Shown in pieces: positions 17,052 through 26,213 of a DNA stretch of 64,000 bases. Under the pieces are notes generated by a model. The model ran no database searches and was not told the DNA's origin. It was given only the letters and a program-made list of their open reading frames with translations. Location: assembly GCF_003664255.1 (NCBI RefSeq), contig NZ_RCCV01000001.1, positions 4,402,001-4,466,000 on the forward strand. Reading direction: 5' to 3'. The position numbers and the translations under genes were made by a program. Numbering within the stretch: position 1 is the stretch's first letter; the number at the start of each line of letters is the position of its first letter. This stretch comes from Micromonospora sp. M71_S20. Its GTDB lineage: Bacteria; Actinomycetota; Actinomycetes; Mycobacteriales; Micromonosporaceae.

Positions 17052-18712
17052 GGTGCTTTGCCGTGGTCGAGTGCGGCGGCCTCGTAGTCGCCGACGATGA
17101 CGGCCGCCTGGGAGCGCAGCATCTGGCTGTTCTGCGCCCAGTATCCGCTGTGGCCGGAGGTGTCGACGTGCAGGACGTTGCCGCCGAACTCCGGGTCGTG
17201 CGGGGCCGGGCCGTGGATGCCGACGAGGCCGTCGACCAACCACTCCCCGACGACGGGTACGCCGTCGAGCCAGCCGATCGTCTCCTCCGGTCGGGCGACG
17301 ACGGTGTCGTCGGCCGCGGCACCGGCCCACACGTGTCTCGGGTCGACGTTGAACTCGCCGGCGTTCTCGACGCGCATGCCGGGACTGCCGACGGCGATCA
17401 GGTCGTCCGCGGCGAGGCCGTCGCCGGTGCTGGCGGCCTCGCCGAGGACGGTCGACCCGTAGCTGTGACCGATGGCGGTGAGGTGGGAGGGACTGTCGTC
17501 GTGGGAGGCGCGCAGCCCGTCGACGAAGCCGTCGAGCGCGCGGGCCCCGGCCTCGGACTTGGCCCCGAACACGGCGCTGACGATGTCGAGGTTCACCGAC
17601 GGGGTGTCGTAGCCGAGCCAGGCCACGACGGAGACGTCGGTGCCGGCGGGGGCAAGCTCGACCGAGGCCTCCCGCAGGTCGTTGGCCCGCCCGATCAGGC
17701 CACGGATGTCATCGAGTTCGGTGCCGACGCCGGGTACGAGGACCGCGGTGTGGGCGGCGGTGTCCGGGTTGCCGATCGCGACCGCCGCCTTCCCGTCACC
17801 CGTCGGATCGACCGAGAGCAGGTAGAGCCGCTCGTTCGGCGCCGCGTGCTCCGTGCCTTCGAGCTTGTCCAGCAGCATGAGCGCGGTGGCATGCTGCGGG
17901 TCGTCCCGGTCGCGGTGGCGGCCGGCGTCGTCACCGACGAACGTGCGCAGCGCCAGTTGGTTCGCCGCGTCGCGGTCGGTGGCGGGCAGCCCGTCGAGGG
18001 CGCCGATCCGCTCCGGGTAGGCGGTGAGGTAGACCTGCCGCTCGTCGTCGGACAGGCCGCTCCACCAGGCGTGCACGTCGGCGGGACTGCTGCCCGGCGC
18101 CGGGATGCTCTCCTCGCTGAGCTGAAGCGCCGCGGCGGCGGCGAGAGCGCCGTCGTTGGCCCGGTTGTACTCCCAGGCGAACTGTCCCGGCGCGCCGGCC
18201 TTCAACTGGGTCAGGGCGCGGGCGATCCGGCTGTCGGCCTCGGTGGCCTCGGTGACGATCCGCGCGATGAGATCGGTGTAGATCGCGGCGTTCTGGACGT
18301 GCCGACGGTGGATCGTCTCCGCGTCCGGGTCGTGCCTGTCCCCTGCCACCACCGCCGGCGCGGACACCCGCCCGGCCTCGTCCACGGCCAGTCCGAGGGA
18401 CCGGGCGGCGCCGACGGCCGACTCCAACCGCCGTTGCAGGTCGCCGAACTCCTCCGCCGCCTCCCGCAACACGCTCGCGGCGGTCCGCGTCTGCAGGCTC
18501 GCGACCTCGAACTCGTCGTCGAGTTCGTCCAGCCGGCCCAGCGCGGCACTGGCGGCCGGCCCCTGCCAGCCCGAGACGCGCAACGGCCCGGTCAGCTCGG
18601 CGCCGCACCGCTCCTCCAGCTTCGCACAGGCCCGCGACAGCTCCGTCCAGGCCTGCGCGGCGTCCCGGAGCGGGGCGACGCGCGCCTCGCGCAGGTCCGC
18701 GTACGTCACCAC
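17048..18712 (-). CDS. Alpha/beta hydrolase of the DUF1023 family with WXG-like N-terminal helical domain
   Basis: A 554-residue protein. The first 110 residues are helical and contain a W-x-G motif at 49-51 (GWQG), like WXG100 proteins. The C-terminal half is the DUF1023 alpha/beta hydrolase: an HTAVLVPGVGTELDD strand-turn near 321, nucleophile elbow GHSYGS with Ser418, and later Asp and His candidates (AADDTVV, DTSGHSGYW). Family members are presumed serine esterases or lipases, often linked to type VII secretion. It has no signal peptide, which fits export by that route. It lies between the WXG100-like gene and the lipoprotein gene in one operon. Confidence 0.85.
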   Translation of the reverse strand: MVTYADLREARVAPLRDAAQAWTELSRACAKLEERCGAELTGPLRVSGWQGPAASAALGRLDELDDEFEVASLQTRTAASVLREAAEEFGDLQRRLESAVGAARSLGLAVDEAGRVSAPAVVAGDRHDPDAETIHRRHVQNAAIYTDLIARIVTEATEADSRIARALTQLKAGAPGQFAWEYNRANDGALAAAAALQLSEESIPAPGSSPADVHAWWSGLSDDERQVYLTAYPERIGALDGLPATDRDAANQLALRTFVGDDAGRHRDRDDPQHATALMLLDKLEGTEHAAPNERLYLLSVDPTGDGKAAVAIGNPDTAAHTAVLVPGVGTELDDIRGLIGRANDLREASVELAPAGTDVSVVAWLGYDTPSVNLDIVSAVFGAKSEAGARALDGFVDGLRASHDDSPSHLTAIGHSYGSTVLGEAASTGDGLAADDLIAVGSPGMRVENAGEFNVDPRHVWAGAAADDTVVARPEETIGWLDGVPVVGEWLVDGLVGIHGPAPHDPEFGGNVLHVDTSGHSGYWAQNSQMLRSQAAVIVGDYEAAALDHGKAP

Positions 18713-18719
18713 CGCGCGG

Positions 18720-19022
18720 TCACCGCCCGTGGATGTCGAAACGGGCGGCGTTGGCCTCGTCGCTGTAGCGGTAGTCCATCGCGCAGCCCTGCAGGGCGTC
18801 GCCCACCTGCGACAGATAGCGGTCCAACCTGGTCAGGTCGTCCGACCACGACCAACGCAGCTGCTCCAGCGCCGCCCGGGTCTGCCATCCGGGCAGGCCG
18901 GAGACCGCGGCCCGCGTCTCGTCTCCGACGTCGGACACGTCGCGCCGCAGATCGTCCCGCAGGTCGTCGCACACCCGCGACGCCTTCTCCAGCAACTCCG
19001 GCTCGACGTGTAGTTCGATCAT
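18720..19022 (-). CDS. WXG100-like small helical protein
   Basis: A 100-residue, highly charged protein predicted as two helices separated by a turn at LPGWQT (Trp46), the position of the W-x-G turn in WXG100 proteins, though the exact W-x-G spacing is not kept. The ATG at 19022 follows GGGAGG with 7-base spacing, which decides this start over longer options. It ends 8 bases before the DUF1023 hydrolase gene and is probably its export partner or chaperone in a type VII-type system. No secretion machinery genes lie in the window. Confidence 0.75.
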   Translation of the reverse strand: MIELHVEPELLEKASRVCDDLRDDLRRDVSDVGDETRAAVSGLPGWQTRAALEQLRWSWSDDLTRLDRYLSQVGDALQGCAMDYRYSDEANAARFDIHGR

Positions 19023-19091
19023 TGACCGGCCTCCCGCGAAGATCGATGCGAGCCTACATAACCGCCCCACGCGCCGCGCGGATCGGTCGCC

Positions 19092-22070
19092 TCAGCCCGT
19101 GCTCAGCCCGGCCATCACGTCGCCGGCGTGCAGCACCGTCCACGGACGGCCGGGCGTGCCGGTCACCGTCACCACCGTCGAGCCCGGCGCGACCGGGGCG
19201 GGCACGCGGACCAGCCGGTCGAGGGCGTCGGGGTCGGTGGCGCCGGCCAGGACCGTGCGGCCGGCCAGGTCCGGCGGTACGCCGATCTCGCCGGTGTCCG
19301 CCGACGCCGCCGCGCGGACGGCGGCAACGTCGGGCGGTACCTCGGTGTAGGTGTGGTCCGCGTGGCCGACCAGGATCCGGTCGGCGCGCCCGACCGCGTG
19401 CCATGCCAGCAGGTCGAGGACCGTGGCGTGGTGACCGCCCAGGAAGTGCTCCCACTGGTCGGCGGCCGCCCGCGCGAGCTGGTCACCGTGCCGGTCGACG
19501 CTGTGGCCGTAGCCACGGCCGGTCAGGGTCAGGTCGGTCCAGAGCAACCGTCGGGTGCGCAGGTCCACGACCATCGGCAGCAGCATCCGGGCGTTGCCGC
19601 GCAGGTCGAACCGCTGCGCGACCCGGGCGCCGTCGAACTGCTCGCCCCGGGCGAGGGGCAGCATGACGCCGGCGACCGCCTCCGTGAGGGCCTCGAACGG
19701 CACGGCGTTGTAGCTGAGGACGGTCGGCACGGCGTAGTGCACGCCCTGCTCGGCGAGACGGGTCAGGTGCAGGTCGAGGAACTCGGTGGCCCCGAGCGGA
19801 GCCGGGGCGGAGGTGAGGTCGCCGGAGTGGACCGCGCCGTCGCCGGCGAACCGCAGCCGGGTGAAGTCGCAGTGGCCCACCCGCTGCCAGTCCCGGTCAA
19901 AGAACACGCAGGACAGGTCGAGGTCGACCCGCGCGGCGCCCGGCTCCTCCCAGTGCAGGAAGAACCGCAGCACCTCCGCGTCGGGCAGCGCCCGCACACT
20001 GCCCCGTGGCCACCCCGCCAGCTGCGCCGAGGCGGCCCGCTCCCGCGTCGGCGCGGGCACCTCGGCCAGGGCGGCGTCGAGGACGGCCACGTCGAACCGG
20101 CCGAGCCGGGCGGCGCGGGCGGTCAGCTCGGCGTCGACCAGCCCGCGTACCGCGCTGATCGCCGGCGCGGGCACCGGCGTGCGTCGCTCGGGCTCGGTCC
20201 AGGTGGTCACGACGCTGCCGCGGGGATGGAACACCCGCCGGGGCATACCGGGACCGGGACGGCCACCGACGATCCCGGACTCCTCGACGGGGGCGCCCAC
20301 GGGCGGTGCCTCGGCGGGAGGGGGCAGCTCGCCGCCCGACCGGAGCGCTTCCCGCAGGAAGGCGGGGGTGGCACCGCGCACGCCCCGCGCGACGGCGCGC
20401 AGGACATCGCCCAGCCCGACGGCGAGCACCGGGGCGGCCCCGGTGTGCGCGGAGCCGCGAGCCCGCGCCGCCGCCCGCGCCCGCGCGGTCGCCGCCAGCT
20501 CGGCGGCCGTCGCCCGTACCGTCTCGGCGCGGCCGGTGAGTTGAGCCGCCGCCGCGGCGAGCACGCCGGGCGCCACCCGGGCCACCGTCCGGCGCATGGC
20601 CGTCTCGACGGCCGCGTACGCCGCCGGATCGTCCCCGGCGACCCGCAGCAGGTGGTCGAGCCGGCGCCACAGCTCGCCCGGACGCTCGGTGAGCAGGCCG
20701 GCGGCCCCCGCCACGTCGCCGTCGGTCAGGGCCTCCTCCACCAGGGACGCGTGGGTCCGCACGCGGACCGTGAGCGTGCCGTCGGGGTGCCCCGTCAGCA
20801 CGAGCTGCCGGGGCTCGCGGGCGCAGGCCGCCACCATGGCCGCGCCGAGGGCGCTGGCGCGGGCCGCGCGGGTGCCGCGCAGCGCGGCGAAGGCGACGGC
20901 CGCCGCCGGGTGCGCGGCCACCTTCTCGTACGGGTGCAGCCGCTCGCCGAGGCGCTTCCAGACGGTGGGGTGCCGCCGCAGGTCCTCCGCCGCGCCCGCG
21001 GCACCGCAGGCGTCGAGATGCGCGAGAGCCGCGCGCCGCAGCGGCCTGGGCAGGGCCCGCACCCGGGTGACCGGCACGACGACGACGGGCTCGTGGACCG
21101 GTCGCCAGGCCGCGCCCGGAGCATCGGACTCGTCGTCCCGCCGCGGCAGGACCAGCCCGGGGTCCCCACCCGAGTACGCCCAGAGGGTCCGCGCCACGTC
21201 CGTGGCGGTCGACCACCGCCGGCGGGCCGCGGCGACCAGGTCGTGGTAGCCGGGGGTGCACGCCGTGGCGTGCAGCGCCCAGGCGACGACCAACGCGAGG
21301 GTCTCCCGCGCGGGCACCACCTCGGGCAGCCAGTCAAGGCGGCCCGGCGCGGTGGCGTTCACCAACACCTCGAGGTCGGCCCGGTCGGACTCGCTCAGGG
21401 CGGCAGGACGGGCGACCAGCTCGTCGCGGAGCCGGGCCGCGGCGCCGACCGGGTTGGCCTCGAGCCCGGCGAGACGCATCGGCAGCGGCGGCGCGGCCGG
21501 GACGGCGTGCGCGCCGGTGTCCTCGACCGGCGCACCGGCCCGCCGCAGCCGGCGGCGCACCGGGGCCGGGGGCGCGACGACGGTGAGGTAGGTGTCGTCC
21601 GCCGCCAGCCGGCGGCCGCAGACCGGGCACGCGGTGACCTGCTCCGGCGGGAAGCACGCCGGGCACACGGGATGGCCGCACGGGTCGAGCGGCGCGCCAC
21701 CGTCCTCGCGGCCGCACAGCACGCAGGGCGCGCCGGGCACGGCGAACAGATGGGTCAGCAGCCGCCGCACGTAGACCGCTTCGATGTCGCGCGGGGTGTC
21801 GGGGAACGACCGGTAGAGCGGCAGCATCGAACGATCCGCGCCGACCATCTCGTCGATGGTCGCCAGCAGCCAGTCGGCCCACCGGACCCGCACCGACGCC
21901 GGCAGCCGGGCCGCCGCCGTGCGCAGGTCGTCCCGGAGCAGCCAGCCCCGACCGGCCAGATCGGCCTCGAGCGCGGCCACCCAGGCGGCACCGTCGGCAG
22001 GGGCGGGGCCCGTACCGACCACCGCGACCCGGCCGGTGCGTCGCAGCAGCACCACGGCCAGCGGATCCAT
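19092..22070 (-). CDS. RING-finger protein of the MXAN_6230/SCO0854 type
   Basis: A 992-residue protein with a complete C3HC4 RING finger near its N-terminus: C116, C119, C131, H133, C136, C139, C148 and C151, with spacings C-x2-C-x11-C-x-H-x2-C-x2-C-x8-C-x2-C. This matches eukaryotic RING-HC domains. The rest is an Ala/Arg-rich, largely helical region (about 200-600) followed by a mixed alpha/beta C-terminal part containing the MDLR/WTDLTLTGRGYGHS region. I recall an actinobacterial and myxobacterial RING family of this layout with unknown function. The ATG at 22070 follows GGGGAGG, which sets the N-terminus. No ubiquitin-like gene is nearby. Confidence 0.85.
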   Translation of the reverse strand: MDPLAVVLLRRTGRVAVVGTGPAPADGAAWVAALEADLAGRGWLLRDDLRTAAARLPASVRVRWADWLLATIDEMVGADRSMLPLYRSFPDTPRDIEAVYVRRLLTHLFAVPGAPCVLCGREDGGAPLDPCGHPVCPACFPPEQVTACPVCGRRLAADDTYLTVVAPPAPVRRRLRRAGAPVEDTGAHAVPAAPPLPMRLAGLEANPVGAAARLRDELVARPAALSESDRADLEVLVNATAPGRLDWLPEVVPARETLALVVAWALHATACTPGYHDLVAAARRRWSTATDVARTLWAYSGGDPGLVLPRRDDESDAPGAAWRPVHEPVVVVPVTRVRALPRPLRRAALAHLDACGAAGAAEDLRRHPTVWKRLGERLHPYEKVAAHPAAAVAFAALRGTRAARASALGAAMVAACAREPRQLVLTGHPDGTLTVRVRTHASLVEEALTDGDVAGAAGLLTERPGELWRRLDHLLRVAGDDPAAYAAVETAMRRTVARVAPGVLAAAAAQLTGRAETVRATAAELAATARARAAARARGSAHTGAAPVLAVGLGDVLRAVARGVRGATPAFLREALRSGGELPPPAEAPPVGAPVEESGIVGGRPGPGMPRRVFHPRGSVVTTWTEPERRTPVPAPAISAVRGLVDAELTARAARLGRFDVAVLDAALAEVPAPTRERAASAQLAGWPRGSVRALPDAEVLRFFLHWEEPGAARVDLDLSCVFFDRDWQRVGHCDFTRLRFAGDGAVHSGDLTSAPAPLGATEFLDLHLTRLAEQGVHYAVPTVLSYNAVPFEALTEAVAGVMLPLARGEQFDGARVAQRFDLRGNARMLLPMVVDLRTRRLLWTDLTLTGRGYGHSVDRHGDQLARAAADQWEHFLGGHHATVLDLLAWHAVGRADRILVGHADHTYTEVPPDVAAVRAAASADTGEIGVPPDLAGRTVLAGATDPDALDRLVRVPAPVAPGSTVVTVTGTPGRPWTVLHAGDVMAGLSTG

Positions 22071-22283
22071 GCTCGCGCCCTCCCCGTGCGAAAGCGGTGG
22101 GCGGAGAGTCGCGACGCTAGTTGCCAGGAAAGGGTGAGAAGGAAGCACCGCGGGGAGCCGCCCACCGCGGGGAGGATCATACGGGGCGGCCGCGGCCGGC
22201 CTCACCCTGATTCCCGGCCGGAAGACGTCCGCCGGCGTGCCAGGGGCACCGCTCGCAGGGGGGATCGGATTACCCTCGCCGAC

Positions 22284-23573
22284 ATGAGCCGACGCACCGA
22301 TCCGGTTCCGCGTCCCCTGTGGCGTGATCGCAACTTCGGCGCCTACTGGGCTGCGCAGTCGCTCTCCGCCGCCGGCGACTCGTTCGCCTACATCGCGGTG
22401 CCGCTGCTCGTGCTCCACGCGACCGGGTCGGTCGCCCAGATGGGCCTGCTCACGGCCGCGGCCGGTGCCGCGTCCGTCGGCGCGGGGATCTTCGGCGGCG
22501 TCCTGGTCGACCGGTACGACAGACGGAAACTGATGATCACCGCCGATCTGGCCCGGCTGGTGCTCTACGGCCTCATCCCGCTGGCCTGGCTCGCTGGTCC
22601 GCAGGTCTGGCTGCTCTTCGTCGTGCTGCCGATCTGCGAGGCGGCCGGCATGGTGTTCCAGGTCGCCGCGGTGACCGCGGTGCGCAACCTCGTCGACCGG
22701 CCCAGGATCACCGAGGCCAACGGCCGCCTGCAGGCGACGTACGCGGCGGCGGCCGTGCTCGGGCCGCTGCTCGCCGGCGTGGTGTCGGCCCGCTTCGGCC
22801 CCACGGCGGCCATCGCCATCAACGCGGCCAGCTTCGCCCTGTCGGCCTTCGGCCTCTGGCTGGTGCGGCTGCGGCGGTCCGACGAGGGTGCGGAGGCCGG
22901 CGGCGCGGTGGCGCGGGAGGGCCGGCTGGCCGAGTTCCTCGCCGGCGCGCGGTTCCTCTGGCGGCAGCCCGTGCTCCGCTCGCTGACCGTGCTGCTGTCG
23001 GTCTTCATCTTCCTGACGTACGGCTTCACCGACGTCCTCGTCTACCACGTCAAGCACGACCTCGGCGGCTCCGACGGCACGGTCGGCACGGTGCTGGGCC
23101 TGGCGGCCCTGGGCACGGTCGTCGGAGCGCTGTTGGTGGCGCCGCTGCGCCGCAGGCGTGGCTTCGGCATCACCTGGATCGGCGCGCACGCGATGTGCGG
23201 TCTCGCCATCGTGGGCATCGGCGTCGTCGGGAGCGTGCGGGGCGTCACCGTGCTGACCGCGGTGTACCTGTGCGGCGTCAGCGTGGGCGGGATCTGCTCG
23301 ATGTCGCTGCGCCAGGAGATCACCCCCGACCACCTGCTCGGGCGGGTCACCTCGGCGTTCTGGAGCACGCACTACGCGCTCGGCCCGGCCGGCGCCGCCG
23401 TGCTGACCTGGGCCGCGGGCCGCTACGGCGTCACCGCGGTCACTCTCGTCGCGGGAGCGGGATGTCTCCTGGTCGCGGTCGGCGGGCTGTTCACTCCGGT
23501 CCGCCGCGCCGGGTCCGAGCCGGTGGCCCGCCGGTCGGCGACCCGACGGCCCGCGACCAGCCAGGCGTCGTGA
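22284..23573 (+). CDS. MFS efflux transporter (EntS-like family)
   Basis: A 429-residue, 12-span major facilitator protein. It starts with LWRDRNFGAYWAAQSLSAAGD and has the family motif GGVLVDRYDRRKLM between helices 2 and 3. The closest family I recall is the MFS_3/EntS group, which exports siderophores and drugs. The ATG at 22284 is chosen because homology starts there; upstream sequence in the same frame is an antisense shadow. The proximity to iron genes is loose (about 8 kb), so a drug or metabolite exporter role is equally likely. Confidence 0.88.
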   Translation: MSRRTDPVPRPLWRDRNFGAYWAAQSLSAAGDSFAYIAVPLLVLHATGSVAQMGLLTAAAGAASVGAGIFGGVLVDRYDRRKLMITADLARLVLYGLIPLAWLAGPQVWLLFVVLPICEAAGMVFQVAAVTAVRNLVDRPRITEANGRLQATYAAAAVLGPLLAGVVSARFGPTAAIAINAASFALSAFGLWLVRLRRSDEGAEAGGAVAREGRLAEFLAGARFLWRQPVLRSLTVLLSVFIFLTYGFTDVLVYHVKHDLGGSDGTVGTVLGLAALGTVVGALLVAPLRRRRGFGITWIGAHAMCGLAIVGIGVVGSVRGVTVLTAVYLCGVSVGGICSMSLRQEITPDHLLGRVTSAFWSTHYALGPAGAAVLTWAAGRYGVTAVTLVAGAGCLLVAVGGLFTPVRRAGSEPVARRSATRRPATSQAS

Positions 23574-23647
23574 CCCTGGGAGGTGCCACCCGCACGCCGG
23601 CCCCGCGCGGCACCGACGCGGCCGCGCCACCGCCGTCGGACAAGGGA

Positions 23648-24631
23648 TCAGCGCAGGCCCTGCCCGATGCCGCCGACCCGGCGCGCCGAGGGTGCCGCCG
23701 GGCCCACCGGCCGGCCGACCCGGGCCACGTGCAGCAGGCGCTCCGGCGCCACGCCCAGCAGCGAGCCCAGGGCCTCCCGGGTCGCGGCCGTGTCGATCAG
23801 CTGGCTCAGCGGATGCGCCGCCAGCCCGGCCGCGTGCAGGGTCAGCCACGTGCGTGCGAGCACCCGACCGAATTCGACCTGGGTGGCGTCGTCCGTCCCG
23901 GGCGGTCCGATCAGGACGATCACGGCGCCACCGCGCGCGAGCGGGTTGCCGGAGGCCGCCGCGAGGAGCCGGGGCAGGCCCAGCCGGCGCAGGACCGGGT
24001 ACGCCGCCAGCGCCGCCCGCAACGCGGTCGCCTCGCGCCCGGACAGGCCCAGGCACCGGTCGGTGAGCCCGTCGGCGTGGTAACGCGGATGCGCCGGCGT
24101 GAGCCGCAGCCACGACCGCAACTCGCCGACCACCGCGGGATCCGCGTACGTCTGCCGGTCGGCGGTCCTCAGCAGGCGGGCCAGCAGGCCGGCGTCCGGT
24201 ACGGCCCGGACCGCCCCGTCCGAGGCCCGCGCGACGGCGTCGACGGCCGCCACCACCTCGGCGTCCGGGCCGGCCGAGAACCGGCCCCGGTGGGTGCGAC
24301 GGGTGAGCACCTGCGCCGCGTCGAACGGGGTGTCGTAGCGGTGCGGGGACGCCCGCAGCCAGCCCGCCCGACGGTCGGTGGCGCAGTGGTCGGCGACGAA
24401 GCGCATCCGGAGCCCGGCGTCGGCCGCGACGACCAGGCAGGTCTCGACGAAGGCGCCCAGGGACAGCCGCAGGTCCCGGCCGGAGGGGTCGGCCGCCGGC
24501 AGGGTGTGCGCCTCGTCCCAGCCCACCCGGACCGCTCCGGGCTGGTGGTCGAGGCACCACGGCTGGGTGTTGTGCGCGCTCGGCGCCCGCCAGCAGAGCG
24601 GCTCCAGGGCGCGGAACGCCGTGAGGCCCAT
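23648..24631 (-). CDS. Acg-type nitroreductase-family protein
   Basis: A 327-residue protein of the nitroreductase superfamily, resembling mycobacterial Acg proteins. It begins with the FMN-pocket segment CWRAPSAHNTQPW and has RTHRGRF in the middle and LARTWLTLHAAGLAAHPLSQ near the end. Acg-like members bind flavin but have a lid and often do not reduce standard nitro substrates. It is the last gene of a four-gene operon, two bases after the GNAT gene. In this context it could oxidise or reduce the product made by the ligase, as nitroreductase folds do in natural-product pathways; that is inference. Confidence 0.82.
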   Translation of the reverse strand: MGLTAFRALEPLCWRAPSAHNTQPWCLDHQPGAVRVGWDEAHTLPAADPSGRDLRLSLGAFVETCLVVAADAGLRMRFVADHCATDRRAGWLRASPHRYDTPFDAAQVLTRRTHRGRFSAGPDAEVVAAVDAVARASDGAVRAVPDAGLLARLLRTADRQTYADPAVVGELRSWLRLTPAHPRYHADGLTDRCLGLSGREATALRAALAAYPVLRRLGLPRLLAAASGNPLARGGAVIVLIGPPGTDDATQVEFGRVLARTWLTLHAAGLAAHPLSQLIDTAATREALGSLLGVAPERLLHVARVGRPVGPAAPSARRVGGIGQGLR

Positions 24632-24633
24632 GT

Positions 24634-25773
24634 CTACAGCGCCTTCTCGTAGAAGGTGTAGCCGTGCAGCGGCCGGCCGCCCATCGCGCGGTACTGCGCG
24701 GCCGAGGCCGGGTTGTCCCGGCCGACGTAGGTGCTGCGCAGCGTGGTGTACCCGCCGGTGTACAGGTTGCGGCGCAGCGCGGCGGAGAGCAGCCGTTGGT
24801 ACCCGCGCCCCTGGTGCTCGGGCAGCACGCCCTTGACGATCAGCACCGCCTCCCGCCGGTACCGGCGGCGGACCGCCAGCAGCCGGAGCTGGTTGACCGC
24901 GTGGAGGTCGCCCCGGACCCGGACCACGAACTCGCTGATGTCCGGTACGCACAGCACGAACGCCACGGGCCGCCCGGCCCTGGTCAGGTAGAGCAGCAGC
25001 GACTCGTCCAGCAGGTACGCGAGCCCGTCGGTCTGCCGGCGCAGCTGCGCGGCGGAGATCTGGGTGTAGTAGCCGAGCTGGGCGAAGGACGCGTTCAGCA
25101 TCCCGCGCAGCAGTTCGAGCTGGTCGGCGAGCCGGCGGACGTCGCCCCGGTGCACCCTCAGCTCCGCGCCGTCCTCGTCGGCGCCGGGCGGGACGTCGGC
25201 GCCGGGCGGGACGTCGGCGTCGGGCGGGACGTCGGCGTCGGGCGGGACCTCGTCTCCGGCGGTGACCGGGCAGATCCAGGTGTCCGACTCGAACCGCCGG
25301 CGGAACCCGGACGACTCGTACGCGGTCACGTACCGGGGCGGGTTCCACGCGCTGTCGATGAAGCCCCGGTCGGCGTATCCGGAGGTGATGACCCCGCCCG
25401 ACTGGTTGGGCAGCAACGCCACCGGCCCGAAGAGCGCGTCCCGGTCGCCGGCGGCGCGGGCGGCGGCGCCGATCGCGTCGAACAGCGGGCGCGCCGCCGC
25501 GTTGGTGAACTCGGTGAGCCCGAAGAGCTGGCACCGGCGGCCGAGTCGGGCGTCGAGGGCGGCGTCGGTGTGCAGCGTGGTCCGGGCCACGACGGCACCC
25601 GCGCCGTCGCGGAGCACGTACATCGGCACGCCGTCGCGCCACCACCGCCGCACCTGCTGGCGCGACGGCGGCACGAAGCGCGGCTCGCCGGCGTACACCC
25701 GGTCGGTGAGCGCCAGGAACTCGCGCAGGCCGCGCCGGTCGACGATGCGTTCCAGAGCGCGCGGGGCGGTCAT
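24634..25773 (-). CDS. GNAT-family acyltransferase with an internal repeat linker
   Basis: A 379-residue protein with GNAT features in the C-terminal half: an LLAVRRRYRREAVLIVKGVLPEH stretch including the acyl-CoA-binding Arg/Gly-rich turn (EHQGRGYQ), and a final FYEKAL. The N-terminal half keeps the pattern of GNAT proteins related to amino-acid transferases (DRVYAGEPRFVPP). Between the halves is a Val-Pro-Pro-Gly/Asp-Ala-Asp repeat. It probably transfers an acyl group from CoA or from the adenylate made by the PaaK-like ligase. The ATG overlaps the preceding stop by ATGA. Confidence 0.8.
   Translation of the reverse strand: MTAPRALERIVDRRGLREFLALTDRVYAGEPRFVPPSRQQVRRWWRDGVPMYVLRDGAGAVVARTTLHTDAALDARLGRRCQLFGLTEFTNAAARPLFDAIGAAARAAGDRDALFGPVALLPNQSGGVITSGYADRGFIDSAWNPPRYVTAYESSGFRRRFESDTWICPVTAGDEVPPDADVPPDADVPPGADVPPGADEDGAELRVHRGDVRRLADQLELLRGMLNASFAQLGYYTQISAAQLRRQTDGLAYLLDESLLLYLTRAGRPVAFVLCVPDISEFVVRVRGDLHAVNQLRLLAVRRRYRREAVLIVKGVLPEHQGRGYQRLLSAALRRNLYTGGYTTLRSTYVGRDNPASAAQYRAMGGRPLHGYTFYEKAL
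25181..25252. repeat. Four 18-bp tandem repeats in the GNAT gene
   Basis: Four 18-bp units, GCGCCGGGCGGGACGTCG with a C/T change at the fourth base and one change near the end, run head to tail. They encode repeats of P-P-G/D-A-D-V in the protein, a flexible acidic linker. The unit is a multiple of three, so length changes keep the frame; copy number is likely to vary between strains. Confidence 0.9.
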
Positions 25774-26210
25774 CGCCGCACCGCCGGTCCCACCGTCTCC
25801 GATCCCAGCGGCGTGAACGTCGCGATGTGCCCCATCTCCGGGGACTCGGCCCGCCACAGCCCGTTGGAGTAGCCGTCGGGTTCGGCCGTGAAGAGCCGGA
25901 TGAAGCCCGCGCTCGCGTTGCGGTTGCCGTCGGTGAGCCAGACCATCAGCTTGCGGTGGTGCCGGGACCGGGCGAAGCGCAGCAGGGCGTCGCGGTCGGC
26001 GAAGAACGCGACGGTGCCGAGGGTGAACGGGAACTCCCAGTACACCCGGTGCCAGCGGTATCCGGACATGCGGCGCATGTCGCGGACCATCCGCAGCCAG
26101 GCCGGGAGGAGCCGCAGGATCGCCAGCGGCCCGCTGTAGCGGGTGGCGCCGAAGAACATGGCGCCGGCCTGGGCCCGTGCGGGGGCGCGGGAGAAGTCAC
26201 GGGTACGCAT
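25770..26210 (-). CDS. Small protein, possibly dimeric alpha/beta-barrel (monooxygenase-like)
   Basis: A 146-residue protein with a hydrophobic N-terminal helix pair, then a YWEFPFTLGTVAFFADRDAL segment and ARSRHHRKLMVWLTDG. The strand-helix-strand with a conserved H/W pair recalls the dimeric alpha/beta barrels of the ABM/DUF4188 kind, which act on small aromatic or aliphatic substrates. That assignment is tentative. It lies 3 bases after the ligase gene and overlaps the GNAT gene by ATGA, so it is part of the same pathway. Confidence 0.65.
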   Translation of the reverse strand: MRTRDFSRAPARAQAGAMFFGATRYSGPLAILRLLPAWLRMVRDMRRMSGYRWHRVYWEFPFTLGTVAFFADRDALLRFARSRHHRKLMVWLTDGNRNASAGFIRLFTAEPDGYSNGLWRAESPEMGHIATFTPLGSETVGPAVRR

Positions 26211-26213
26211 CTC

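Noticed and set aside
19128..22283. Extension of the MFS transporter to 1481 residues
   Set aside because: The extra part is antisense to the RING gene and low-complexity; the 12-span protein starts at 22284.
22071..24560. N-terminal extension of the RING protein to 1822 residues
   Set aside because: The added sequence is a shadow opposite the MFS and nitroreductase genes; the ATG at 22070 has a strong ribosome site and begins the conserved part.
25181..25252. CRISPR-like repeats
   Set aside because: The 18-bp units have no spacers and code in frame for a linker.
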